Shown here: one piece after another, positions 1-11,286 of the stretch
Numbering within the stretch: position 1 is the first letter of the stretch
Layout: each line of letters opens with the position of its first letter
Assembly: GCA_002633005.1 (NCBI GenBank)
Contig: NMRA01000431.1
Span: forward strand, 123,733-187,732
Source: Phoronis australis
Taxonomy: Eukaryota; Phoronida; Phoronidae
DNA length: 64,000 nucleotides
Direction: 5' to 3'
Notes under the pieces: generated by a model
The model's input: only the letters and a program-made list of their open reading frames with translations
What the model was told of the DNA's origin: nothing
Databases searched by the model: none
Position numbers and translations under genes: made by a program

Positions 1-318
1 AATATTGATTAAAATACACATTTTCATTCTCATTCGATTATAAGTGGATGTTAGTTTACGTATTCTAACCATTTTCAATCACACAGTAATTTTATTGCAC
101 GTTGAACGTCATTAAAGTATGAATTCATCAGTGTTTACATTGTTCGGACTGCGCTCCTAAGTAAGTATTGATTATTCACCGCTTGGAGCGCTAGTGTTTC
201 GACCGGTAACCATTGCGGCGAATGGTAAAATGGCGGAGTGAACTCTCCTATACTGGTACACTCCTTGGTCTAACTGCAACACTCACTTCCGCTTAATCTT
301 GAGATTAAGCAGGCGTGC

Positions 319-457
319 GTTCAGTAGACGCTTGGACCTACGCCAGGACCTAACTAAAATCTAGTCAAAGTCACATGTTCTCATTTAAAATGCACGGCAA
401 TGTCTCACGTAATATCACGAAGTCTTGCTATTTAGCGAGGTCCTAGCGTTACTGAAC
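319..457 (-). repeat. MITE-like family C, copy 1
   Basis: Short element with imperfect terminal inverted repeats: it starts GTTCAGTAGACGCTTGGACC and ends with the reverse complement of GTTCAGTAACGCTAGGACC. Read on the minus strand it aligns along its whole length with 26639-26776, including the core words GCAAGACTTCG, GAGACATTG and GACTTTGA. Similarity continues a few bases past both ends (GCCTCCC on one side), so the true borders may lie slightly outside. No coding potential. Confidence 0.7.
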
Positions 458-504
458 GGGAGGCAGGATTCCAAGTTCACGTGCAGCATAACCACGTCTA
501 CAAG

Positions 505-890
505 TACAACTACTCAGTCAGTGACAGTCACTCAGTAGTTTAGTACTTAAGCCCAGTACAGTACTTACACGCCGCATGGTATCAACGGGCAATAGACTCA
601 AGACGGTGACTATGCCATAGGTTCTCCATACACCGTAAACTTTTCGGCTAATTATGCCTCACATTGGCCATTGGGACTTGAGTAAACCATCATTGCATCA
701 AAATCATGTCCATTTCTTTAATTCCTTCCAACTCGAATAAATACTCCAGTAATGTAAGTTTAAACTTGTTTCAAGCAGTCCTTCATTCATTTGCCCAAAT
801 CAGTAACTGGCCATTTACACTACTCCCCACAGGGGATGTGACATATCACCTGGCGCGAGCAGTCGCCATTTTTTCACTCAGGGTGCAAAC
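505..890 (+). repeat. Dispersed repeat family B, copy 1
   Basis: Contains the ordered words typical of this family: GGCTAATTATGCCTCACATTG, AAACCATCA, CTCGAATAAATACTCC, CAGTCCTTCATTC, GCCCAAATC and AACTGGCC, ending near GGCGCGAGCAGTCG. The same order recurs at 5640-5960 and 24660-24920, and in reverse at 5150-5400. The 85-residue open frame inside has no recognisable protein and is treated as incidental. Confidence 0.75.
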
Positions 891-1762
891 CTATATGTTA
901 TGCAATCATATTGACAGAATTTCTTCACCTCCGGCAGATATTTGTGTGATGATCTTGTTTTAGCACCGGTACTTATGACATTTACACATTTTATAGTCCG
1001 AAAAAATGTTAATTATGGCCAGAGTAATCCATAATATAGCTGAAAATAGCCAGAAATCCATCATTATTTTGTTTCACTGAAACATTGCATGTTTTTAACT
1101 CGCATGGTATTTAATTTAATTAAATCACATATTTAATTGAAATTTAATGTTTTTCATGATCTTAAGATGCATTTCTTGTTTTTCATTAAGGGGATTGCAG
1201 GGATCTGAAATGTCAAACACAATTTTCAGGCACACTTGCAAAATGATATCAATGTCATGCAAAAACACTAAATTTGCATGTGCTCTTTTTCTTACAGACA
1301 TGGCAGAACAAGAAAAGCATTACTAGTGTTTTGAAGTGTGTTTTTAATGGTTGATGGTATATAGAATTTGATTTAAAAACCACTTATTTGTACCAGATGT
1401 CCTGGTGATTGGATTCCTCAACCAAATAATATCACCCATCTCCTAAAAAAACTGTGTATTCTCCGTAGCCCTGTCTGAATTCCATTAAATTCTTCCATTA
1501 ATAAAAGATTTTTGATACTGCACATTGGGAATCTAGAAGCTATCTTTGACCCACAAAAAAATATTAGACAAATTCCTGGATTTGAATTGATCATGTAACA
1601 AAAATGTCTTTTTTTGTATTCTCCGTAACCACTGTATTCTCTGTAGCCCCCAACTTTGAATTGTCAGTACATGGTTTGAAAAAAATTGTATCTAATAGCA
1701 TTTACTGAGGAAATGCCATGGAGACAAGTAAACTCTCCAACACAAGAAAAAATACAATTTTT
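891..1762. other. AT-rich non-coding stretch with a recurring 15-bp motif
   Basis: No exon or known element recognised. The phrase GTATTCTCCGTAGCCC, with small variations, occurs near 1456, 1616 and 1634. It occurs again near 4259 and 4616, on the far side of the inserted repeat at 1763-4080. Confidence 0.4.
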
Positions 1763-4080
1763 ATGCGCCCACATATTTATATGTGGACGCATTATGCCGT
1801 CATCTCTGTCCGTCCGGGCGGCATCCGGCGTCCGCTGCTCTATCTCCAAACCCCTTTGACATAGGTTCATGAAATTTGGCACATATGTTCCATTCATGAA
1901 TGGGACGGCATGTGCGAACTTTCGGACGGATCCGACTACTGGTGTGCCCCCTAGTGGCAATTTTAGTTTTACACGCTTACCCATGTATCTTCAAAAGTCC
2001 TGAACGGATTTTCATGAAATTTGGTATGTAGGCACCTATTAGTGAGATGACGCTATCCTGCCGTTTTCAGATGGATTTGACATAGTTTGCGCTACCTAGT
2101 GGCCATTTTTAGTGTTTTCGAGTCTGTTTATGTGCGTCTACCCCTCTATCAACCAAACCGCTCAAAGGATGATTGTGAAAATTGGCATGTATATGCTTAT
2201 TTTGTAGAGGACGGTTGACGATGATTTTCCGACGATTTCGACTACTGTGGCGCCTCCTAATGGCAGTTTTTTTTTGCGCCTATGGCTGTATCTCCTAAGC
2301 CGTTCACAGGATCTTTACCAAATTGTGTAAGTATATTTATATGATGTTAACAACGAAAGATGACGACTTTTGGACGGATCCAACTACCGGTGTGCCCCCT
2401 AGTGGCAATTTTAGTTTTTTACGCTTACCTTTATATGTTCAAAAGTCCTGAACGGATTTTCATGAAATTTGGTATGTAGGCACCTATTAGTGAGGTGACG
2501 CTATCTTCCCGTTTTCAGATGGATTCGACATAGTTTGCGCCACCTAGTGGCCATTTTTATGCGCCCACATATTTATATGTGGACGCATTATGCCGTCATC
2601 TCTGTCCGTCCGTCCGTCCGGCGTCCGGCGTCCGCTGCTCTATCTCCAAAACCCTTTGACATACGTTCATGAAATTTGACACATATGTTCCATTCATGAA
2701 TGGGACGGCATGTGCGAACTTTCGGACGGATCCGACTACCGGTGTGCCCCCTAGTGGCAATTTTAGTTTTTTACGCTTACCTTTGTATCTTCAAAAGTCC
2801 TGAACGGATTTTCATGAAATTTGGTATGTAGGCACCTAGTAGTGAGATGACGCTATCCTGCCGTTTTCGGATGGATTCGACATAGTTTGCGCCACCTAGT
2901 GGCCATTTTTAGTGTTTTCGAGTCTGTTTTTGTGCGTCCACCCCTCTATCAACCAAACCGCTCAAAGGATGATTGTGAAAATTGGCATGTATATGCTTAC
3001 TATGTAGAGGATGGTTGACGATGATTTTCCGACGATTTCGACTACTGTGGCGCCTCCTAGTGGCAGTTTTGTTTTTTTGCGCCTATGGCTGTATCTCCTA
3101 AACCGTTCGCAGGATCTTTACAAATTGTGTAAGTATATTTATATGATGTTAACAACGGAAGATGACGACTTTTGGTCGGATCCGACTACCGGTGTGCCCC
3201 CTAGTGGCAATTTTAGTTTTTTACGCTTACCTTTGTATCTTCAAAAGTATTGAACGGATTTTCATGAAATTTGGTATGTAGGCACCTATTAGTGAGATGA
3301 CGCTATCCTACTGTTTTCAGATGGATTCGACGTAGTTTGCGCCACCTAGTGGCCATTTTTACTGTTTTCGAGTCTGTATTTTTGCGTCCACCCCTCTATC
3401 AACCAAACCGCTCAAAGGATGATTGTGAAAATTGGCGTGTATGTGCTTACTATAAGGAAGACAGCTGACAATGATTTTCAGACGATTTGGACTACTGTGG
3501 CGCCTCCTAGTGGCAGTTTTGTTTTTTTGCGCCCATGGCTGTATCTCCCAAACCGTTTGCAGGATCTTTACTAAATTTAGCAAGTGTATTTATGTGATGT
3601 TGACAACGGACGATGACGACTTTAGGATGATTCTGATTACCGGTATGCCTCTAGTGGCAATTTTAGTATTTGCCTCTAGTGGCAATTTTAGTATTTTACA
3701 TTGACCTCTGTATTTTCATAGGTCTTCAGGTGTATACTTTGTGTTACTTCGTGACTGTGAAGGAAAAGTTCCAAGTAGAAATTTGTTTCTGGCATTCTAA
3801 TGCTGTGCTAATCTCGTATGTTGGTAAATTTGTTTTTAATTCTATGTTTCTGTGGTGCTTTAAGCAACTGGTGTATAGGATGTGCTTGTATTATGAAGAT
3901 TACTCACATTTTGCCCCTAGCCTATTGAGGAGACAGCGACCATGCCTTTCCATTTTGCTAAGTACAACATACTACATATATGCCCTCTACTGGCCACTTT
4001 ATGGTACCAATAAACAACCCTAGAAGGATACCGTTTGCAGTGCAATTGTGGGCGCATTTCAACGCTCTGCGTTGCTCTTG
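1763..4080 (+). repeat. 453-bp-core hairpin repeat element, young compound copy
   Basis: A 30-bp hairpin (1763-1792, stem ATGCGCCCACATAT with one mismatch) starts the element and TCCGTCCG simple repeats follow. The core is built of ~150-bp units, each with CCTAGTGGC..TTTT, a GTATCT..AAACC word and TTCATGAAATTTGG. Three units make a 453-bp higher-order repeat. A second complete 5' hairpin begins at 2559, so 1763-2558 is a partial copy and 2559-4080 a full one. The tail has unique sequence, then TTGTGGGCGCATTTCAACGC, the small hairpin CAACGC-TCT-GCGTTG, and CTCTTG. The copy from 2559 is nearly identical to 59670-61190. Open frames in the core are by-products of units without stops. It resembles other invertebrate non-autonomous elements with a tandem-repeat core; the superfamily is not determined. 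Confidence 0.85.
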
Positions 4081-5149
4081 TTATTTATGGGTGGGATTTG
4101 AGGCAAGTTCAGCTATAATTACTTTTTCAGTTTAAAATCATTATTAATAAAACATGAATGTTCTTGGGTCATTCAGAAGTGTTGATATTAACAAGTAAAG
4201 GAATTCTGTTGCATTTGCTCAAATATTCATTCATTTATAAACAGGTATCTGCATTTTTGTATTCTCCGTAGCCCCATCCATGACACCTGTGCTATGTGAG
4301 ACTTATGCATTCAATGTTTACTGATGATGAAACATGTTTTCCTGTATTTCTTTGATGGTAGTTAATGGAATGAGGCATTCCTTTTGACAGTGATGTGACT
4401 CTGATGATAGTTAAGTGCTGAGTATGTCTAAGGATTAAATACAATTGCTGTTTCATTTGTATACTCACACCTTGTGAAGCATACACAGGTGTGAACCTAT
4501 TTTTTATATTGGTGTTCAGTGATTAAGTACATTAGTTACCAATAATAAAATTTATTTTTCCTAAGCCAGATTTAAGTCTAATTTTTTCCAAAATGGATGT
4601 GACAATACCAATGATGTATTCTCCGTTGCCCAAACTTTTCTTTATTTCAACTGACCAAATCTTAAAAACAAAATGAGGATACTTCACAAAAGTTTAACCT
4701 GATATTCCATATTCCATGTTGATTCCAATAAACAAAGTCTCAAAGCTGAAATGAAAACTTCATAAAATGCCATTTCTGAAACAAAAGTGTGCACTCTGAG
4801 TGTAAAAGTGGCCCGTTGCCTATTTGAACGTATGGACTGCCTATGGCCTGGTATGGCTACTGTCTCTATAGTAAATGTGGCGTAAACAGGTCCCTCTTTA
4901 AAATGGCTTCCGGGAACCAGTTTCACTGAATTACAGACATTGCTGTTATTCGGTAAACTGGTTCACAGCAGGCATTTTCAAAGGGAACCCATTCACTCCA
5001 CTTTTACGGTCTCTACTGCCAGTTGAGACGGTGTTACCATCTAGCCACTACTTAATCTAGCTTTGTTTCTTGGTTGGTGGAAACTTGTACTATAGGCCTA
5101 CGTCTAGTTTGACTTTGGTCTTCATACTTCTTCTATCTGGTTGTCTACC
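4081..5149. other. Non-coding stretch, no gene recognised
   Basis: It holds two further copies of the GTATTCTCCGTAGCCC-like phrase (4259, 4616). A region near 4780-4900 resembles the end of family B in reverse orientation (GTGTAAAAGTGGCCCGTTGCC), weakly. No open frame with recognisable protein. Confidence 0.4.
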
Positions 5150-5400
5150 TAGACATATCCTCTGGCGCAAGCAGTGTAAAAACAGACCAGTTGCCGATTT
5201 GGGCAACTGAATGAAGGACTGCTAAAAAATTGATTACGGGAGTATTTGTTCGAGTTGTAAGGAATTGGAGACATTGATGGCCTCCTAAGATGCCCCTCTT
5301 TGCGCAAAAGGTACTTAGAAGCAATGTGGTTTTGATGGTTTAATCAGTGTGAGGCATAATTCACCAAAACTGCTAGCTGAGACAGTGTCACTGTCTATCT
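5150..5400 (-). repeat. Dispersed repeat family B, reversed copy
   Basis: Reading the minus strand gives the family words in order: GAGGCATAATTC-like in reverse, TTTGATGGTTTAATC, the GGAGTATTTGTTCGAGTTG region, GGACTGCT, GCCGATTTGGGCAACTG and GGCGCAAGCAGTG. Together with the plus-strand copy at 5640-5960 it makes a spaced inverted pair. Confidence 0.75.
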
Positions 5401-5639
5401 GTCTACCCTGACTCCTTAGACGATGTATTGATTGTAGTCATGTCACCCAAGTGCTCCAGTAAGTGAGTCTAGACTGAGAACCACATGCAAGCTTCGTTAT
5501 GTATCATTGTCTGGATCTGACATCAAGACTACAAATAGAGGATTAAAAAAACATCATTCTTCAACACATCCACACAAAGACAGACACTGGCTTACATTAT
5601 TCTTTTCCCCTGTCTAGAGATTTGTCTCTCCCACCCCTA

Positions 5640-5960
5640 GACAGTACCACCATTTCAATTGGCGGCATTAGAGACAGTGGCCATCCTATAGGCCTGCCAA
5701 ACACTGGAAGCTTTTCAGCGAATTATGCCTCACACTGATTAAACAACCAAAGTGATGTTGCTATGAGTACTTTTTGTGCATAGATGGACAACTTAGGAGG
5801 TTGTTGAAGTCTTTATCTCTTCCCAGCTTGAACAAATTAATACTCCTACAATCGAACCTTTTTTTCCGTTACGCAAATCCGCAATTGGCAATATTTACAC
5901 TGCTCGTGCCAGGAGGCATGATGTCAAGCCTGAGACACGAGTAGTGTAAAAATAGCAGCC
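5640..5960 (+). repeat. Dispersed repeat family B, forward copy
   Basis: Begins with ACAGTACCACCATTTCAA and GGAAGCTTTTCAGCGAATTATGCC. It continues with GATTAAACAACCAAAGTGATG, the GTGCATAGATGGACAACTTAGGAGG-type segment and AACAAATTAATACTCC, and ends near CTGCTCGTGCCAGGAGGC. It matches 24660-24920 in the same order. Confidence 0.8.
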
Positions 5961-6487
5961 CTACATGATAGCCACCAGCTCTACTGAGCCAGATGAGATG
6001 GTGGTACTGTCTATCCTATCCTTAGCTACAGCTTTTGTATGTGCCTGAAATGCAGTAAACTAGCTATTAAGTGCACCTCTATTGACATGATGGTATCTAC
6101 CTTTGCCGATTACAAGACGAGACTTCCAGTCAAAGATTCACCTATGGGAACTTGATTTATTGTAGTTTGTAGTCACCTTGACCTTTGCCAAAGGGTTCCA
6201 ACCCTAAACTAGACAAATGAATGTGTGTGCCCTCAACTTTCCTTTGTTCATACTTGGAAGCCGTGAGTTTGAATTTTACTTTGTGATATTCACTGATTTA
6301 CTGGATCCATTTTAAGGTGGAAAGCTCAGTTACAACATGAGTTGACAGTGTACCATGCACTCAGCTCAATTGGTTGTTGTACTCGACTTTAAAACATGAC
6401 ACTCAACTGTAACTGATTGCCAAAGGAGGTGTACATTCTCATACTTTGTAGCGTACCACATGTCTTAATTCTTGCCTTCCTTATCAG
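5961..6487. other. Non-coding stretch; polypyrimidine tract and AG acceptor at its end
   Basis: No repeat or protein recognised. The final ~20 bases (TTCTTGCCTTCCTTATCAG) form a good splice-acceptor context for the proposed exon that starts at 6488. Confidence 0.35.
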
Positions 6488-6638
6488 GTTGAAGAGCTGG
6501 AACTGATGAGCAGGATTCGTGCGCGGACTCTAGGCACGGAGCCATCTGTTGACAGCAACAAAAATCAAGATGATGCTGTGAATAATAAGGAACCTGACCT
6601 TGATTTGACCTTGGCCACCTTTGGACAGCAGGAAAATG
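6488..6638 (+). CDS. Candidate internal exon of an unrecognised gene
   Basis: The sequence starts right after the pyrimidine-rich acceptor TTCCTTATCAG. Only one of the three frames stays open from that junction. It reads VEELELMSRIRARTLG, then a polar stretch (TEPSVDSNKNQDD), then LDLTLATFGQQEN. The first part could be the end of an amphipathic helix or coiled coil. The proposed donor (AATG/GTGATG) is weak and leaves phase 1; the open frame itself runs on to a TGA ending at 6715. Joined to 13160-13185 it gives a C-terminus of Gly, six Glu, Leu and stop. Earlier exons would lie to the left of this window. I do not recognise the family. The link to 13160 is inference from phase and composition only. 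Confidence 0.3.
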
Positions 6639-6715
6639 GTGATGCATACAGCATTCTTTGGTCTTCATTATTGTTCTTGACTTTTTTGTGTTTTTTCAAA
6701 TATCTTGTTCCATGA

Positions 6716-7999
6716 TTTCGAAAGAGACCCCTAATAGACCCCTAATAGACCCCTGGCTCTTTCGGAAATTCTCTATACAATGAAATTGGATGCAAGTTGC
6801 ACTAGAAACACTAAATGCTGGTGTGAGGTATTCTGTAATGCAACAGACAAAATTGACAATTGTTTGCCTAAATCGTGGTGCCAGTGAAAATAAGCTGGAG
6901 GTTGATGTGAATAAACGAATTGATTTTAGAAATCATATTGCTACATCAACACTTGAAAGTATAATTCAGAGTTTTCCAATTCAGGAAGCTAGCTTTTAAG
7001 TGCTTAATAGGGTTCCAGATCCATTAGTTTGTTCTAGACAAACCAAGAACATCATGCTTGCTGCATTCCATAGACCACTGGACATTATCTTGCATTTTAG
7101 GCAAAAACTATTCACTTATGAAACAAAAACAATGAATTCAATGCCACAGTTCAACACTCCAATCTCGCCGACCAATCACTTAAGTGGCGGCCATTTTGCT
7201 AGGTTTGGCTGTAAGCTCTTGGGCATACTTGCGAAGCACTCACTTTTCACTCATTTTTTTTGTAATATCTTGCTTTTCTTACAAGAAACTAGGTCTACGG
7301 AACTCTCTCCAGGTGAGTACAGGTAAATGTCAAATGTTCAAATGGGAATGCCAGTTGAACCACAATGCTTGAAAGATACAAACGATAGGTTGCCATACTT
7401 CAGGTTGAAAGAGGTAAGGCCGACTATAACATTACAATTTACCCTACCATTTTCTTATATTAGACCAAATATTTTAAAGCTCAAAGGTTAACTGACACAG
7501 CTGTTGAATAGGATGTCCACTGATACTCAACTGATACCAAACTTTCATAATAGCACAAACTTAAGTCACCTATATAACCAATGAGTATGAGACGTGTTGT
7601 TTATCCTGTTGAGTGCAATAACTGAAATGCCTTTTATATTGGTCTGAGGGCCAATGGGAGCTATGAGCTGTCTGCCTCAAGCTGAGTTGACAACAAAGTG
7701 TAAACAATGGTATGCACTGGCAATCAACTACACAGGCAATACTGATTGATCATAATTTACGTTAACAGGTTTTTATATGAGTTCACATTGATGATTTCTA
7801 GTAATTCATAGGAATGGGATCTTTAGATATAAATGGTAGAGAATTCATATTAAACAGGAGATAACAATAATTATTTTTCATGCAAGTTTTATCATCAGTT
7901 GTGCGTCTAATCACTGAGCTATAATAAATGATTAAGAGGCAATCCATGAGTGATGATCTTTTATCATCTCCCTATAGATAATTCAATTGTTGTTGTATC
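6716..7999. other. Presumed intronic or non-coding stretch
   Basis: It contains AGACCCCTAAT tandem copies near 6726-6755, a 69-residue open frame (6790-6999) without recognisable family, and the dispersed repeat F at 7150-7300. Otherwise nothing I can name. It ends with TTTGTG, the target duplication of the element at 8006. Confidence 0.4.
7150..7300 (+). repeat. Dispersed repeat family F, copy 1
   Basis: Shares the exact word CCAATCTCGCCGACCAATCA, then GCGAAGCACTC.CTTTTCA and CAAGAAACT, with 48675-48790 in the same order and spacing. Two copies are too few to define ends. Confidence 0.6.
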
Positions 8000-8005
8000 T
8001 TTGTG

Positions 8006-10297
8006 CAGGGCTCGACGTTATGAAAATCACCAGGTCGCATCTTGCGACCTAGCCAAAATACCAGGTCGCTTTTTCAAAATCCAGCTCGTATTCATAAATG
8101 CCCGGTCGTAAAATGTACCCGCCATTTTATGTACTGAAATTGATTTTTTAGATCATCGAGAAAATGTTTAGATTATGCTCATACCTTCAGCGTAAAACAC
8201 TCGCAGTTTTCAGGTTGCAAAATTGAGTTCTTACATACGGCATTAGTGTTGTTTACGACTGCCATTGAAAGGCTCTAGAGCGCAAGACTTGTTGCCGATG
8301 TGAAAGTTGAATCAGTGCTCTCTAACCGACACGTGCATTCGAGTAGATAAGTTCGCAATGTGAAAAGGGGGAAAATACTCGTTGAAAAAGTATCCGCGAT
8401 TTTGCTAGGTCTGACCTGCTATATGATTGTCACCCTACCTCTAAGTGCAAACTCCCTCCAGATTTTGTTCGCAGACCAAACTTTTCAACTTAACTTGACT
8501 AGTTGTCAAAAAGATCCTTAAATCCTTGTCTTAGCCGAAATGACGTATTCGGATGCGCGGTAACAGTTCGTGAAATACTGAACAAATTTTCATGAAATGA
8601 AAAGCCTCGAAATAATTGCCGTCTTCGTGTGGGTTTCTATCAGGTAATTCGAGTTTGCTCCTCAATACTTTCCATGTACGGGAAAACTATGTCAGTCACA
8701 AAACAACACGCATGTTACTAGTGTTAACTTTCTTTCGGAGGTATAAAACAAAGCCGCAGTTTGGTTTTACATATTGAGAAAAGGCGTTTTTTGAAAAATG
8801 AATTTGTTGTGAAAAATGAGAGTGACTTGCTGTATAGTCTGCGGGTCAATTTCAAACTATGCGCGGCCGTTTGTAGTGCGCCATGATGGGCGCCAGCCTG
8901 AACTGTTATGTTTAATTGGAAATTCTCAAAAGTTAAGGGAGAATGCTTAGTAGAACAGTGAACGCTTATTATGGAACACTCCAAATGTAGGGAGTAGGCG
9001 CATGCGTGACCATAATCGTTAACCTGAGTGTTTGATGTAATAAGATATTGAAGGACTGCAATGATAAGAAATGTTTTTTATTACAAAACGATTTTGCGAG
9101 ACAAACTCCATCTAGTAGGCAATTGGCACCCGGGGAACTTAACAGAGCCAAGACGGTGTACTCTTTTATTTAGGACTGTCGCTGTTCTCTGTTGATGTGC
9201 AGCGGAGTGCCGCTGGAGTGGGCCTATACTTTACGTTGGCAACAATGTGTGACAGACTACTCATATATGTCGCGCACGTAGCTCTAGAAACAAATGGTTT
9301 GAGAATTTCTTGGTGACTCAAAAACTACTTTGTTGAAAGTAAAGTGCCAGCGTGTAGTTTGACGATTAATAGGGTGGTCATTTTCACGGTTGCTGTCTTT
9401 TGCGTTAAAAAAAAGAAGCTGAGGTGCACGTTTCTAAATAACGTTCATGCGCCGTGGAACCGCTTGCGTGCTAACAACAGGAACGACCAGTGTCGCAGTG
9501 AGATATCAGGGACGTCGTGGATATTTGATAGTAAGGGCATCTTACGTGAAAAATTAATATGTTTTTCCACCACATCGTTTGGTTAGTTGAGCATTTAGTT
9601 AGTAGCAACACTGCTGTTATGTGACGTTTGATCTCCTGTTACGCCGTGGTCTGAAGCTTACTTCGGCGCATCCGGAAATTTGCATAAGTAGTTGAAAATG
9701 TTAGCCAAGGAAATGTGTCAAAGATCAATTTTGCATTTCCCATGTTCATGCGACATGTTGACAAGTCATCGGGAGGGCTGTTCCACAGGCGCGCAAATTT
9801 CCCGATGACTCATAACCTAGCATATATAAGAAACATGTTTTCTTAGTAGTGATCAGTGATGTCAGTGATGATCGAGAAACAGATAAATTCAAGTGCCTAT
9901 GGGCTGTTCACGGTTAGTGTTCTTTTGAACTTGATTTGGCAACAACCAAATCACGGTCGAATTCACACGAATTGCTTTATATTTGCCAGGTATCTGTCGA
10001 GAAGTGTGAAAACTCAGCTCGCATACAGTGGAAATTCCAGGTGGCATATTCCTGTCAGTTTTTTAAAAGGAGACTGGCAGACTTGAAAACTTCCTTCACG
10101 AAGAACCATAATGGGGCTCTCATGCTTTAGCTTAGGTGTTTTGTGCAATGGGCCCAACCATGAGCCCTGTGCACGTCTGATGCACCGCAAATGACATCAG
10201 GCAACATGTGACTTGATATGAGCTGGCAAAAATCTCAGCTCGAATTTCCAAATTTCGGGTCGCAAACGCGACCTGCAGCTCGTTATGTGGAGCCCTG
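8006..10297. mobile_element. hAT-like DNA transposon, non-autonomous (2.29 kb)
   Basis: The left end is CAGGGCTCGACGTTATGA and the right end, reverse-complemented, is CAGGGCTCCACATAACGA. Both are followed inward by CAGGTCGC..TTGCGACC, so the terminal inverted repeats are ~45 bp and imperfect. Identical TTTGTG hexamers flank the element directly (8000-8005 and 10298-10303) and look like a target-site duplication. The termini begin CAGGG as in many hAT elements, but hAT usually gives 8 bp, so the superfamily is uncertain. No transposase can be read in either strand. Inside are an 11-bp stem (9764-9774 with 9800-9810) and a TATATAAG box at 9822. A related right end lies at 43150-43196, and related sequence in the palindrome centre (46791-47162). 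Confidence 0.75.
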
Positions 10298-10303
10298 TTT
10301 GTG

Positions 10304-11286
10304 CCATGATGTATTGTCAGCTCTGCTATTGAGGCAGACAGCTCAGTTCATAGTTCTTCCTCTGTTCTGACCCTTTCTCAAAGAAGGTTTAGTGTTTGGC
10401 TGAAACATTTGCAAGTAGTACCGTAATATATTCAGAAATGACTGCTCACTCAGCTGATGATGTTAGGAGTATTACTTCTGACAATCATAGAGAAAAACTA
10501 TGCTAAAGTTTCCAAAATTTTCGAACAAAAATAATTGACAAAATGATCACTGTATAACTGATAGCTAACTTTATTCACAAACAAGTTCATTTGACTGGCG
10601 GATACAATATTGAAAAGTTCTTCATACACAGTCAATGAGTTACGTACCAGTTAACGTTTTTAGCTGTGGGTACTACAGCCTTTGATATATTAGCTATTGG
10701 TAACTGTATTGTTAAAAATGCTCGAATTTCATGTGTTTGCTGATGACAGTAATTGTTATGCAATATAAACTTTTTGGAAATGAAGTAAAGTTTTCATCCT
10801 GTTTACTTTTGTTGCCTAGTGAAGATTTTGATGACTAATAATTTTTCGTTGTTCAGCCATATTTTGTTCTAAATTGAATATACTTTATCGTATTCATCAA
10901 AGACAATAAAAGAATTCTAGTCTGACTATTCACTGAATCCCTACCAGACATATTTGAACCTGTTACCATGGTAACCTATTATTTGTACTCTGTGTATTGC
11001 GGTTCAGCTGGCTTCCTCCTAGAACACCTGTTGTTTGCCTGCACTCTGCTAATGAAAGGTCGTTACGGTATTTCTTTGTGATTGCCGTCATCCAAATTTC
11101 ATGAGTTATCTGGAGATCTCTTGTGTATAGAAAAGTCATTTCAAATAAGGTAATGGCAGAATGAGAAATGACTATTTCGTGTTCAGTATTTTGAAGACTA
11201 TATAAAGTATACAGTTCCACAATCCCACTAAAGCTTGAGCCATCTTCAGGTACTCGGCACACACACACACACACAAATTCATTTTT
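10304..11286. other. Non-coding stretch with a short CA repeat
   Basis: About nine CA dinucleotides occur near 11257-11275. No exon or dispersed repeat recognised. AATAAA occurs near 10905 without a gene to attach it to. Confidence 0.4.

Noticed and set aside
1303-1330. Strong acceptor (CTCTTTTTCTTACAG) followed by ACATGGCAGAAC
   Set aside because: Every frame stops within about 12 codons, and no upstream donor partner can be shown.
3011-3704. Open frames of 77-80 residues in the hairpin repeat element, recurring in other copies
   Set aside because: They follow the unit period, overlap in several frames and both strands, and are conserved only because the DNA copies are young. No protein family is recognisable.
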